From CAZSDU01 sp964605775 (lineage in GTDB: Bacteria; Bacteroidota; Bacteroidia; Bacteroidales; FEN-979), in contig CAZSDU010000007.1 in assembly GCA_964605775.1 (NCBI GenBank), positions 35,378 to 99,377 on the forward strand: a DNA stretch of 64,000 bases, written 5' to 3'. The notes under the pieces are model-generated. The model was not told the DNA's origin and did not search any database. It was given only the letters and a program-made list of their open reading frames with translations. A program made the position numbers and the translations under genes. Position 1 is the stretch's first letter, and each line of letters begins with the position of its first letter. Positions 9,922 through 17,782 of this stretch are shown piece by piece.

Positions 9922-9953
9922 CAAAATTAGAATATTCCGGGGAAATAACCAAT
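9922..9953 (-). promoter_or_regulatory. Bacteroidetes-type promoter for secDF
   Basis: On the minus strand a perfect TAnnTTTG element (TAATTTTG, 9922-9929) sits 20 nt downstream of an imperfect -33 box (ATTG, 9950-9953). Transcription would start just below 9922, giving a leader of about 50 nt to the secDF ATG at 9864. The -33 match is weak, hence moderate confidence. Confidence 0.5.
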
Positions 9954-10012
9954 AGAAATATGAATTAGGATGGAAGAATCCGGAATTAGCGTTATGGAGG
10001 CAGTTCCCTGAG

Positions 10013-10438
10013 TCATTTTTTAAGGGTAATTGTACCGGATGTGGTTCCGGCCGGCATCCTAATAATTCTGAATTTTCTCCATTCATACTGCGGATTTTGC
10101 TGTTGCATCGATTTTTTATCCGCATTTCTGAGGGTGAATTTTTCGTCGGGGTGAACCAACAGATCTTTTCCACCGGGAAATTCCGTGTCGGATAAGGTAG
10201 TTACTGCAAAATATCCGATGCTGTCATTCGGACCTATTGCTTCAAAGGCAAGATGAGAACTACCGGAATTGACGGTCCACCAGCCCTGCGTCATCCAGTA
10301 CCCCCCGGTATTTTTAGCTACATAGTGTGCAAAAGCCACATAAACCGGTTCTGAATGTTCATTTTTAAAGCTTATCTGGGCATTGCTACCCAGGGAGGTC
10401 AGCAATAAGATGACCGGCCACCATATTTTGAAATTCAT
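10013..10438 (-). CDS. Secreted DUF1036-family protein
   Basis: Small 141-aa protein with an N-terminal signal peptide ending near SLGSNA-QIS. The mature part has the DUF1036 pattern: FKNEHSEPVYVAFAHY, GYWMTQGWWTVNSG and a late FRIIRMPAG strand. The family is a small all-beta secreted or membrane-associated domain of unknown function. It lies 38 nt after the HEAT-like gene on the same strand and 148 nt before secDF, so it may be its second cistron. No lipobox cysteine is present. Role unknown. Confidence 0.75.
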   Translation of the reverse strand: MNFKIWWPVILLLTSLGSNAQISFKNEHSEPVYVAFAHYVAKNTGGYWMTQGWWTVNSGSSHLAFEAIGPNDSIGYFAVTTLSDTEFPGGKDLLVHPDEKFTLRNADKKSMQQQNPQYEWRKFRIIRMPAGTTSGTITLKK

Positions 10439-10476
10439 GGATAAATTTTTTTACAAACATAATGTTTTTATGAATT

Positions 10477-11010
10477 TTAACTCATTTCCCGATATAATTT
10501 CTGAAGCATTTTTTCTGCCTTGTTCCTGAATCCGGGAGTCTCTTCCTGCATCCTCCATTCAATGGAATCAGCTAGTTCCTTTTTAAGATCTGGTTCCTGG
10601 TCTGATATTTGATAAAGAATGTCCATGCAATACATTTTAGTTGCCACGGATTCATTTGCTGAAATCAGCCATTCAAAGCAAAGGTTCATCAGTGTTCCAA
10701 GATGTTCGCTGGGAAAAGGATAACGGGAAAGCATGCGCAGGGTATGCCGCTTCAATCCGTCATGTTTGAATTGGGGAAGAATTTCAATCATGTCACTCAG
10801 GTAGGGAACTAAAAGCGAAGGAATTTTCTCTGAGACCAGGTCGAGTACCCAGGCAGCCCTGCGGCTTACCGGTTCTTCATTCCTCAGGTAAGTATGAAAA
10901 AGTGCATTGAATAAGCGTGGTTCCTGGAGGATGAGATCGGTCACCAGGTCTGTGTTTCTGCGCGACATCTCAATCAGCAGGAGGTCTTCAAGTGACTCTG
11001 GTGTGCTCAT
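10477..11010 (-). CDS. HEAT-like helical repeat protein of unknown function
   Basis: 177-aa soluble protein without signal peptide or membrane segment. The sequence is almost entirely amphipathic helices with paired repeats (RRAAWVLDLVSEKIPSLLVPYL; LKRHTLRMLSRYPFPSEHLG; TKMYCMDILYQISDQEPDL; FRNKAEKMLQKLYREM), which suggests an ARM/HEAT solenoid scaffold. I do not recognise a specific family. It is divergent from the arginine decarboxylase gene, separated by a 173-nt AT-rich region that carries promoters in both directions. Confidence 0.7.
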   Translation of the reverse strand: MSTPESLEDLLLIEMSRRNTDLVTDLILQEPRLFNALFHTYLRNEEPVSRRAAWVLDLVSEKIPSLLVPYLSDMIEILPQFKHDGLKRHTLRMLSRYPFPSEHLGTLMNLCFEWLISANESVATKMYCMDILYQISDQEPDLKKELADSIEWRMQEETPGFRNKAEKMLQKLYREMS

Positions 11011-11037
11011 ATTCCTTTATTATCCAAAATGTGGATT

Positions 11038-11045
11038 CAAAATTA
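11038..11045 (-). promoter_or_regulatory. Candidate -7 element for the HEAT-like gene
   Basis: TAATTTTG on the minus strand matches TAnnTTTG and lies 27 nt upstream of the ATG at 11010. No good TTTG is found at the expected -33 spacing, so support is limited to the -7 box. Confidence 0.35.
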
Positions 11046-11073
11046 TTTCATTAAATTCAATTTTGATTTTTTT

Positions 11074-11106
11074 GTTGATAAAATAATAATTATAGTTTTA
11101 CTTTTG
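11074..11106 (+). promoter_or_regulatory. Candidate promoter for the arginine decarboxylase operon
   Basis: TACTTTTG (11099-11106) is a perfect TAnnTTTG element. A GTTG at 11074-11077 lies 21 nt upstream and may act as a degenerate -33 box. The resulting leader to ATG 11184 would be about 70 nt. Confidence 0.5.
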
Positions 11107-11183
11107 CAAAAATATTTCAAAGCAGATTAATTACATTGGTTAAATTATTTCAATCCGGGTAACTTACATGAATAACTTTTCCT

Positions 11184-12575
11184 ATGAAAAATAAGTATAT
11201 TGATCTCATTGAGCAAAGTTTCGATTTTCCTCAGGATGAATTTAAGGTGATTGATAATGAGCTTTATTTTAATCAGGTTCCACTGATGGATATCATTAAA
11301 CAATATGGCACTCCATTGAAAATAAGCTACCTGCCTAAAATCAGTTCACAAATCCAAAGGGCCAAACGCCTGTTCAATGTAGCCATGGCCAAAGTGGATT
11401 ACCAGGGCGATTATAACTATTGTTACTGTACCAAAAGTTCGCATTTCAGCTTTGTTCTTGAAGAGGTCCTCAAGAACGAGGTTCACCTTGAAACTTCCTC
11501 GGCTTTTGATATGCCGATCATTGAAGATCTGGTAAGCCGCGGCTTGTTCACCAAGGATAAATACATCATCTGTAATGGATTCAAACGCCCCCAGTACATT
11601 GAATATATCGTGAGCCTGATCAATTCCGGATTTTCAAATACCATTGCGGTTTTGGATAACCTTTTTGAATTGGACAAGTATGAATCCCTTGTTCAATATA
11701 AAACCAAGATCGGTATCCGGATCGCTTCCGAGGAAGAACCGAAATTTGATTTTTATACCTCCAGACTGGGGATACGATACAACGACATTCTTCCCTATTA
11801 CCTTAATAAAATCAAAGGCAATCCAAAGTTCGAACTGAAGATGCTTCATTTCTTTATCAATACTGGCATAAAGGATACGGCATATTATTGGAATGAACTG
11901 ACCAAGAGCGTAAACGTGTACTGTGAGTTAAAAAAAATCTGTCCGGAATTGTCGGCTTTGAATATTGGAGGAGGATTCCCTATCAAGAATTCCCTAGCTT
12001 ATAATTATGAATATGAATATATGGCAGAAGAGATCATTGCCCAGATAAAAAGCATATGTGAGCGCAATGAAGTGACAGAACCCGACATATTTACTGAATT
12101 CGGATCATTTACCGTTGGTGAAAGCGGCGCAGTTTTATTCTCTATTATTGACCAGAAAAGACAAAATGACCGTGAAATCTGGAATATGATTGACTCTTCT
12201 TTTATGAATACTTTACCCGATACCTGGGCAATAAATCAGAAATTTATTTTGCTTGCTGTCAATAATTGGGATGTAGAGTATGAGCGGGTATTTTTGGGTG
12301 GGTTGACCTGCGACAGTGAAGATTATTACAATGCAGAGGAACATTCCAATGCGGTATTCCTCCCTAAATTTACTCAGGATGAACCTTTGTACATCGGGAT
12401 GTTCCACACCGGTGCCTATCAGGAAGCGATTGGTGGATACGGAGGCTTGCAGCATTGTTTACTGCCTGCTCCCAAACATGTCCTGATTGACCTGGATGAA
12501 AATGATGAAATGACCACCAAGCTCTTTTCAAAAGAGCAGAGTTACAAATCAATGCTGAAAATTCTGGGATATTGA
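11184..12575 (+). CDS. Arginine decarboxylase, short Bacteroidetes type (PLP, alanine-racemase fold)
   Basis: Predicted to decarboxylate arginine to agmatine, the entry to polyamine synthesis. The 463-aa protein belongs to fold-type III decarboxylases. Visible landmarks are NYCYCTKSSHFSF (PLP-lysine region), HLETSSAFDM, KIGIRIASEEE, LKMLHFFINTG, ALNIGGGFPIKN (PLP-phosphate glycine loop), EFGSFTVGESG and GGLTCDSEDYY with the late GAYQE. It lacks the large insert that makes E. coli SpeA ~658 aa. It is 19 nt upstream of a deoxyhypusine-synthase-like gene on the same strand, an arrangement I associate with polyamine loci of this phylum. Arg versus other basic amino-acid specificity is inferred from family resemblance. 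Confidence 0.85.
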   Translation: MKNKYIDLIEQSFDFPQDEFKVIDNELYFNQVPLMDIIKQYGTPLKISYLPKISSQIQRAKRLFNVAMAKVDYQGDYNYCYCTKSSHFSFVLEEVLKNEVHLETSSAFDMPIIEDLVSRGLFTKDKYIICNGFKRPQYIEYIVSLINSGFSNTIAVLDNLFELDKYESLVQYKTKIGIRIASEEEPKFDFYTSRLGIRYNDILPYYLNKIKGNPKFELKMLHFFINTGIKDTAYYWNELTKSVNVYCELKKICPELSALNIGGGFPIKNSLAYNYEYEYMAEEIIAQIKSICERNEVTEPDIFTEFGSFTVGESGAVLFSIIDQKRQNDREIWNMIDSSFMNTLPDTWAINQKFILLAVNNWDVEYERVFLGGLTCDSEDYYNAEEHSNAVFLPKFTQDEPLYIGMFHTGAYQEAIGGYGGLQHCLLPAPKHVLIDLDENDEMTTKLFSKEQSYKSMLKILGY

Positions 12576-12594
12576 TTATTTTTGAAAAAAATTC

Positions 12595-13620
12595 ATGATG
12601 AAGAAAAAGGCTTTATTAAAAGAACAGGTCAAGCATATCGATATCAAATCATTTGATTCCAAACCAATCATTGATTCCATGCGCGATATGTCGTTCACCT
12701 CCCGGGATACGGCGTCCGCTGCAGATATTCTGAACCGCATGATCAGGCATAAGGGCTGTACCATTTTTTTGACCCTTGCAGGAAGCACCAGCGCCGGCGG
12801 ATGTATGCAGGTATATGTAGAGATGGTAAAAAATAACATGATCGATGCTGTCATTGCCACCGGTGCTTCCATTGTGGATATGGATTTCTTCGAAGCCCTT
12901 GGTTTTAAACATTACAAGGGTTCTTACAATGTGGATGACAAGGATCTCAGGAATAACTACATTGACCGGATTTACGACACTTTTATCGATGAAGAGGAAC
13001 TTCAGGTTTGCGATATGACCATCAATAAAATCGCAAATTCCTTGGAACCCCGGCCTTATTCTTCACGCGAGTTTATCCGCGAGATGGGCAAATGGCTGGT
13101 GAAAAATTCGAAAAAGAAAGATTCTCTCGTTCAGGTGTGTTATGAGCATAACGTCCCGATATTCTGCCCTGCATTCTCCGACAGCAGTGCTGGTTTTGGC
13201 TTGGTCAGACATCAGTGGGACAATCCCAAAAAACATGTCTCCATTGACTCGGTCAAAGATTTCCTTGAACTGACCAAAATAAAAATGGCCGCTCATACGT
13301 CAGGATTATTTATGATTGGGGGAGGGGTTCCCAAAAATTTCGTGCAGGATACTGTAATCTGTGCTGAAGTTCTTGGGAAAGAAGTCCCCATGCACCAATA
13401 TGCCATTCAGATCACCGTGGCGGATGTCAGGGATGGGGCATGCTCCAGTTCGACCCTGAAAGAAGCAGCTTCATGGGGGAAGGTTGATACGGTGTACGAG
13501 AAAATGGTCTATGCAGAAGCCACTTCAGTCGTTCCACTAATCATCAGTTACGTGTATCACCGGGGAGATTGGAAAAAGAGAAAGAAATACGAATGGGCTA
13601 AAATGCTTGATCAGTCATAA
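12595..13620 (+). CDS. Deoxyhypusine synthase family protein, likely polyamine aminobutyl transferase
   Basis: 341-aa NAD-dependent enzyme of the DHS/homospermidine synthase family. Motifs visible: TLAGSTSAGGCMQVYVEMVK, ATGASIVDMDF, FCPAFSDSSAGFG, HTSGLFMIGGGVPKN (NAD-binding glycines) and EAASWGKV, whose Lys is the covalent aminobutyl-carrying residue of DHS. Bacteria have no eIF5A, so protein hypusination is not expected. A small-molecule acceptor such as putrescine or agmatine is more likely (inference). It is co-directional with arginine decarboxylase 19 nt upstream. An ATG three bases downstream could equally be the start. It converges on the ABC permease gene with a 12-nt gap. Confidence 0.88.
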   Translation: MMKKKALLKEQVKHIDIKSFDSKPIIDSMRDMSFTSRDTASAADILNRMIRHKGCTIFLTLAGSTSAGGCMQVYVEMVKNNMIDAVIATGASIVDMDFFEALGFKHYKGSYNVDDKDLRNNYIDRIYDTFIDEEELQVCDMTINKIANSLEPRPYSSREFIREMGKWLVKNSKKKDSLVQVCYEHNVPIFCPAFSDSSAGFGLVRHQWDNPKKHVSIDSVKDFLELTKIKMAAHTSGLFMIGGGVPKNFVQDTVICAEVLGKEVPMHQYAIQITVADVRDGACSSSTLKEAASWGKVDTVYEKMVYAEATSVVPLIISYVYHRGDWKKRKKYEWAKMLDQS

Positions 13621-13632
13621 GCGATTTTCTTT

Positions 13633-15003
13633 TCAGTGCTTATATCTGATCCACTTCCATAATTCCTTATAATTAATCTTCTTCCCATACATCAGAATCC
13701 CTGTTCGGTAAATTTTTGCCGCCAGCCAGGTCGTTCCTAAAAAACCCAGCAGCAGGCATACCATGGAGAGAATAACTTCCCATACCGGAACCCCAAAAGG
13801 AATTCTGATCATCATGATGACCGGTGATGTCAGCGGAATGATCGACATCCAGAATGAAACCGGTCCCTCAGGATTCTGGATGACAAATTGAGCCATGATA
13901 ATGGCAAGGATTAATGGAATGGTGATCGGTAACATGAATTGTTGGGTGTCCGATTCACTGTCAACAGCTCCTCCGATTGCGGCAAATAAGGCCGCGTACA
14001 TCAGATATCCGAAGATGAAAAAGAACAGGAATGAGCCTATCATCACCGGAAAGTCAATGCTGTTGATAGCCTCCAAGGCCTCATTCATATCGCTGGAGGT
14101 ATCCTTTTTTAAAGTTTCGGGAAGGTCAAGTTGTGCGGCATTCAGGGATTGGTTTTGCTGCAATAGATTCTGTGCGGATTTACTCCCTGCTTTCTCCGTC
14201 AGGGTAGTTGTGACGATCGTCACGATGCCGAAAGTCAGGATTACCCATAAGAGGAATTGCGTTAAGCCCACCAGTCCTACTCCGATTATTTTTCCCATCA
14301 TAAGCTGAAAAGGTTTGACAGAAGAAATAATGACTTCAACGATACGACTGGTTTTTTCCTCTATAACCCCCCGCATAACCTGGGATCCGAAAAGAAAAAT
14401 GAAAAAATAGATCAGGATTCCGGCGAACATGCCAAGGATCATACTGACCTCGGTATAGCTTTTAGATTCCTTTCCATCTTCCCCGATTTTCATCGTATTG
14501 ATGTCCACTGAGGTCTTGATGGATCTTAAAATATCATCCACATTGACCGGCGATTTTTCGTCTTTTTGTAAATCTTTCAGTCTGGCTCCCAGTTTCAGTT
14601 CCTCAATTTGCCTGGTCATAACATTTTTGATGTAGCTTCTGACACTGAGGTTGACATTATTTTCCGAATATAGAATGGCATTGGAAGGGAGGGTCACTTC
14701 AGTTTTCGGAATATACAATAGGGCATAGTCACCGCTTTTCGTAAAATTGGCTTTGGCAGATCCGATATCGCTGACCAGATCATGAAATTTGATATTGTCT
14801 GAATTCTTGAATTTCTGATAGAATATTCCGCTTTCATCTATTACAGCCACGGTTTTTGTCTCATTGGTACGGGTGGCAAGATAAATTGGAACGATCATGA
14901 TACCGGCCATCAGCAGCGGACCAAGGATTGTCATGACCATAAAGGATCTCTTTCTTACACGGGTAAGATACTCACGCTGAAGGATAAGGATGATTTTTTT
15001 CAT
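13633..15003 (-). CDS. ABC-2 type exporter permease (NatB-like)
   Basis: Inner-membrane permease of about 456 aa. An N-terminal TM segment (MTILGPLLMAGIMIVPIYLATR) is followed by a large extracytoplasmic domain of ~150 residues, then five or so TM helices, e.g. SMILGMFAGILIYFFIFLFGSQVMRGVIEEKTSRIVEVIIS, in two runs, the ABC-2/NatB signature. I prefer ATG 15003 (MKKIILILQREY) over 15030. The preceding ATPase stop is one base upstream, so the two are translationally coupled. It pairs with the ATPase as an efflux system; substrate (sodium in the NatAB paradigm) is not shown by sequence. Confidence 0.88.
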   Translation of the reverse strand: MKKIILILQREYLTRVRKRSFMVMTILGPLLMAGIMIVPIYLATRTNETKTVAVIDESGIFYQKFKNSDNIKFHDLVSDIGSAKANFTKSGDYALLYIPKTEVTLPSNAILYSENNVNLSVRSYIKNVMTRQIEELKLGARLKDLQKDEKSPVNVDDILRSIKTSVDINTMKIGEDGKESKSYTEVSMILGMFAGILIYFFIFLFGSQVMRGVIEEKTSRIVEVIISSVKPFQLMMGKIIGVGLVGLTQFLLWVILTFGIVTIVTTTLTEKAGSKSAQNLLQQNQSLNAAQLDLPETLKKDTSSDMNEALEAINSIDFPVMIGSFLFFFIFGYLMYAALFAAIGGAVDSESDTQQFMLPITIPLILAIIMAQFVIQNPEGPVSFWMSIIPLTSPVIMMIRIPFGVPVWEVILSMVCLLLGFLGTTWLAAKIYRTGILMYGKKINYKELWKWIRYKH

Positions 15004-15004
15004 G

Positions 15005-15943
15005 TCAGCTATGGGTATTGGGTGAAGCATTTAATCCGGTCACGGCCCTGATGAAAATATCGTTCATGCTTGGGATGACTTCGTTGAGCGCATAAATGGT
15101 TACATGGGGTAAAAGAAACCTGAGCAGTTCATTGGGGCTGCTTTCATCCGGAATCCTGATATCAGCCTGGTACTGATCCGTATCGCGTTCTGTGCTGAGC
15201 ACTTGGAAGGCAGGGGGAAGGATCATCTGAAGGTCGTCAACAGAAGTGTCGTATGATAGCTTAAACGTATTGGTTTTAAATGTTTTCTTGATTTCGCTGA
15301 CCTTGCCCTTCAGAATGACTTTTGCATTATTAATCAGAGCGATATGGTCACAGAGTTCTTCAACAGAAGACATGTTGTGAGTGGAAAAAATAATGGTTGA
15401 ACCTTTTTCTTTTTGCGCGATAATTTCTTCTTTTAGCATATTGGCATTGATGGGATCAAAACCGCTGAAAGGTTCGTCAAAAATCAACAGGGAAGGATCG
15501 TGGATGATGGTGACCAGGAACTGAACTTTCTGCTGCATTCCTTTCGACAATTCTTCCACTTTCCGGTTCCACCAACCCTTCATCTCAAATTTCTCGAACC
15601 AGAACTTAAGGCGTCTCTGGGCTTCATGTTTATCGAGACCTTTGAGTTGTGCCAGGTACAAGGCTTGTTCGCCAACCGACATTTTTTTGTAGAGTCCCCT
15701 TTCTTCAGGAAGGTATCCTATATGCTCAATGTCGGAGGGTTTAAGCGGTTGACTTTTGAAGAAGAGGGATCCCTGATCCGGAGCAATGATCTGGTTGATG
15801 ATCCGTATCAGGGTGGTTTTACCTGCACCGTTTGGCCCCAGTAAACCAAAAATACTCCCCTCAGGAACATCTATGCTGACCTTATCCAGGGCGAGATGGT
15901 TGGCGTATTGTTTGGAAACCTGCTGAGCGGAAAAAATATCCAT
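15005..15943 (-). CDS. ABC transporter ATP-binding protein (NatA-like)
   Basis: 312-aa nucleotide-binding subunit. Walker A GPNGAGKTT, ABC signature variant LSKGMQQK, Walker B LLIFDEPFSG and the H-loop in IFSTHNM are all present, followed by a ~90-aa C-terminal extension typical of DrrA/NatA-type exporters. It starts 6 nt after dnaJ stops and is coupled to the permease gene behind it. This puts an export pump in a chaperone transcript. Regulation by protein-folding stress is therefore possible but is inference only. Confidence 0.9.
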   Translation of the reverse strand: MDIFSAQQVSKQYANHLALDKVSIDVPEGSIFGLLGPNGAGKTTLIRIINQIIAPDQGSLFFKSQPLKPSDIEHIGYLPEERGLYKKMSVGEQALYLAQLKGLDKHEAQRRLKFWFEKFEMKGWWNRKVEELSKGMQQKVQFLVTIIHDPSLLIFDEPFSGFDPINANMLKEEIIAQKEKGSTIIFSTHNMSSVEELCDHIALINNAKVILKGKVSEIKKTFKTNTFKLSYDTSVDDLQMILPPAFQVLSTERDTDQYQADIRIPDESSPNELLRFLLPHVTIYALNEVIPSMNDIFIRAVTGLNASPNTHS

Positions 15944-15949
15944 CGTTGA

Positions 15950-17113
15950 TTATGATTCAAAGTAATTTTTCATCCTGGAGAAAAAGTTTCTTTCTTTATC
16001 TTCTTCAGAAGGTTGGAAATTGGTTGATTTGCTTAATTTTTCAAGCATGGTCTTTTCTTCCTTGCTCAGTCGTTTTGGCGTCCAGACGTGTATGGTAACC
16101 AGTTGATCCCCTCTGTTTTCATATCCGTTCACACTGGGAATTCCTTTTCCTCTTAAACGCAGCACCTTGCCACTCTGGGTTCCAGGCTCTATTTTAATTT
16201 TAGCTTTTCCATCGATGGTTGGAACTTCAAGGCTTGTTCCCAGGGCTGCATCTGAAATAGAGATATAATACTCAAAATGGATATCGTTTCCGTCCCGCTC
16301 AAACAGAGGATGTCTGACCTCTTCGATCTGGACAATCAAATCTCCGGCAATACCTCCTCTTGCAGCGGCATTGCCTTTGCCTCCAAGGGAAAGTTGCATT
16401 CCTTCTGAAACCCCGGCTGGGATTTTAATAGAGATGACTTCCTCCCCTTTAACTACCCCGTTTCCTGCACAATCATGACATTTATCGGTGATGATCTTTC
16501 CTTCTCCACCACAGTTCGGGCAAGTTCCTGTGGTTTGCATTTGTCCCAGAAAAGTGGATGTCACACGGGTCACTTGGCCGCTGCCTTTACAGGTGGAACA
16601 GCTAGTAAAAGCGCTTCCGTCTTTGGCTCCGGTACCCTTGCATGTGGTACAGGCCGTGAATTTGTTGACTTTGATCTTTTTTTCCACTCCATGGGCGATT
16701 TCCTCCAGCGTCATCTTAACTTTGACCCTGAGGTTGGAGCCTCGGTTGACTGTTTTGCCACGGCTTCTTCCCCCTCTGAAAAAAGAGCTGAAAGGATCAT
16801 TCCCGCCTCCGCCGAAAATATCGCCAAAATGAGAGAAGATATCCTCCACACTCATGCCTCCTCCAAATCCTGAGAATCCGCCATTGTTGCCCAGACCGGC
16901 ATGACCAAACTGATCATACCTCTGCCTTTTTTCGCTGTCACTCAGCACTTCATAAGCTTCGGCTGCTTCTTTGAATTTCTCTTCGGTATCTTTCTTACCC
17001 GGATTTTTATCCGGGTGATATTTCAATGCTTGCTGACGAAAAGCTTTCTTGATTTCCTCAGGGCTGGCATCCTTACTGACTTCTAGTATTTCGTAATAAT
17101 CTCTCTTTGTCAA
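15950..17113 (-). CDS. dnaJ: Chaperone DnaJ (Hsp40)
   Basis: Type I J-protein, 387 aa, co-chaperone of DnaK. J domain 1-70 with HPD in LKYHPDKNPG. A Gly/Phe-rich linker at ~75-125. Four zinc-finger repeats: CTTCKGTG, CSTCKGSG, CPNCGGEG, CHDCAGNG. Then the C-terminal substrate-binding sandwiches. It follows grpE by 29 nt and precedes the ABC ATPase by 6 nt. No CIRCE-like inverted repeat is visible in the 5' region, so HrcA control is unsupported. Confidence 0.97.
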   Translation of the reverse strand: MTKRDYYEILEVSKDASPEEIKKAFRQQALKYHPDKNPGKKDTEEKFKEAAEAYEVLSDSEKRQRYDQFGHAGLGNNGGFSGFGGGMSVEDIFSHFGDIFGGGGNDPFSSFFRGGRSRGKTVNRGSNLRVKVKMTLEEIAHGVEKKIKVNKFTACTTCKGTGAKDGSAFTSCSTCKGSGQVTRVTSTFLGQMQTTGTCPNCGGEGKIITDKCHDCAGNGVVKGEEVISIKIPAGVSEGMQLSLGGKGNAAARGGIAGDLIVQIEEVRHPLFERDGNDIHFEYYISISDAALGTSLEVPTIDGKAKIKIEPGTQSGKVLRLRGKGIPSVNGYENRGDQLVTIHVWTPKRLSKEEKTMLEKLSKSTNFQPSEEDKERNFFSRMKNYFES

Positions 17114-17142
17114 CCTGTTAATGATTAATGATGAATTATATT

Positions 17143-17706
17143 TTAGTTACCAACCACCACCTTGGCATAGCGGATCACCTTCTCATTCAGCAGGTAACCT
17201 TTCTCAATTTCATCGACAATGGTGTTTTTTTTCTCCGGATCGTCAACTATAATATTGGTGATGGCTTCGTGGAAATCTGTGTTAAAGACCTCACCTATGG
17301 TTTTCATTTGCACCAGACCCTGTTGACTGAGGATACTGAAAAATTTATTGAATATCAAAACGATACCATCATGTAAGGCGGAGTCAACCTCCGATTTGCT
17401 TTCAAATGCTTTGATGGCTCTTTCAAAATCATCAAGGACGGGCAGTAGCTTTGTGATTAACTCGGCAGAGGCAGTCCGGCTGAGCTCCAGTTTTTCTTTC
17501 AGGGTGCGTTTACGGTAATTGTCGAACTCTGAATATAAACGAAGGAATTTATCATTCAGTTCGGCAATCTGAGCGCTCAGTTCCTGTTTTTGCTCTCTAC
17601 TTTCTGCCTGTGTTTCCCGGAGTTCAACGGGTTCCTGAGCTTCTTCTGTTAAAGAATCCTCTTCTTTGACTTTTGTTTTTTCAGGTTTATGCTCTTTTTT
17701 CGACAT
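17143..17706 (-). CDS. grpE: Nucleotide exchange factor GrpE
   Basis: 187-aa DnaK nucleotide exchange factor. A charged, disordered N-terminus (about 1-45, rich in Lys and Glu) leads into a long coiled coil (LSAQIAELNDKFLRLYSEFDNYRKRT), followed by the compact beta domain with the GrpE signature around NTDFHEAITNI and KGYLLNEKVIRYAKVVVG. First gene of the grpE-dnaJ-ABC exporter run. The 76-nt gap to murA on the upstream side holds no perfect TAnnTTTG box. Confidence 0.93.
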   Translation of the reverse strand: MSKKEHKPEKTKVKEEDSLTEEAQEPVELRETQAESREQKQELSAQIAELNDKFLRLYSEFDNYRKRTLKEKLELSRTASAELITKLLPVLDDFERAIKAFESKSEVDSALHDGIVLIFNKFFSILSQQGLVQMKTIGEVFNTDFHEAITNIIVDDPEKKNTIVDEIEKGYLLNEKVIRYAKVVVGN

Positions 17707-17782
17707 AACAGATTTCTTAATCGAATTTTTATTCGTTCGGATGGATCAAATTACTTGCCAGAGGTTGAATTGAGACAAATTG

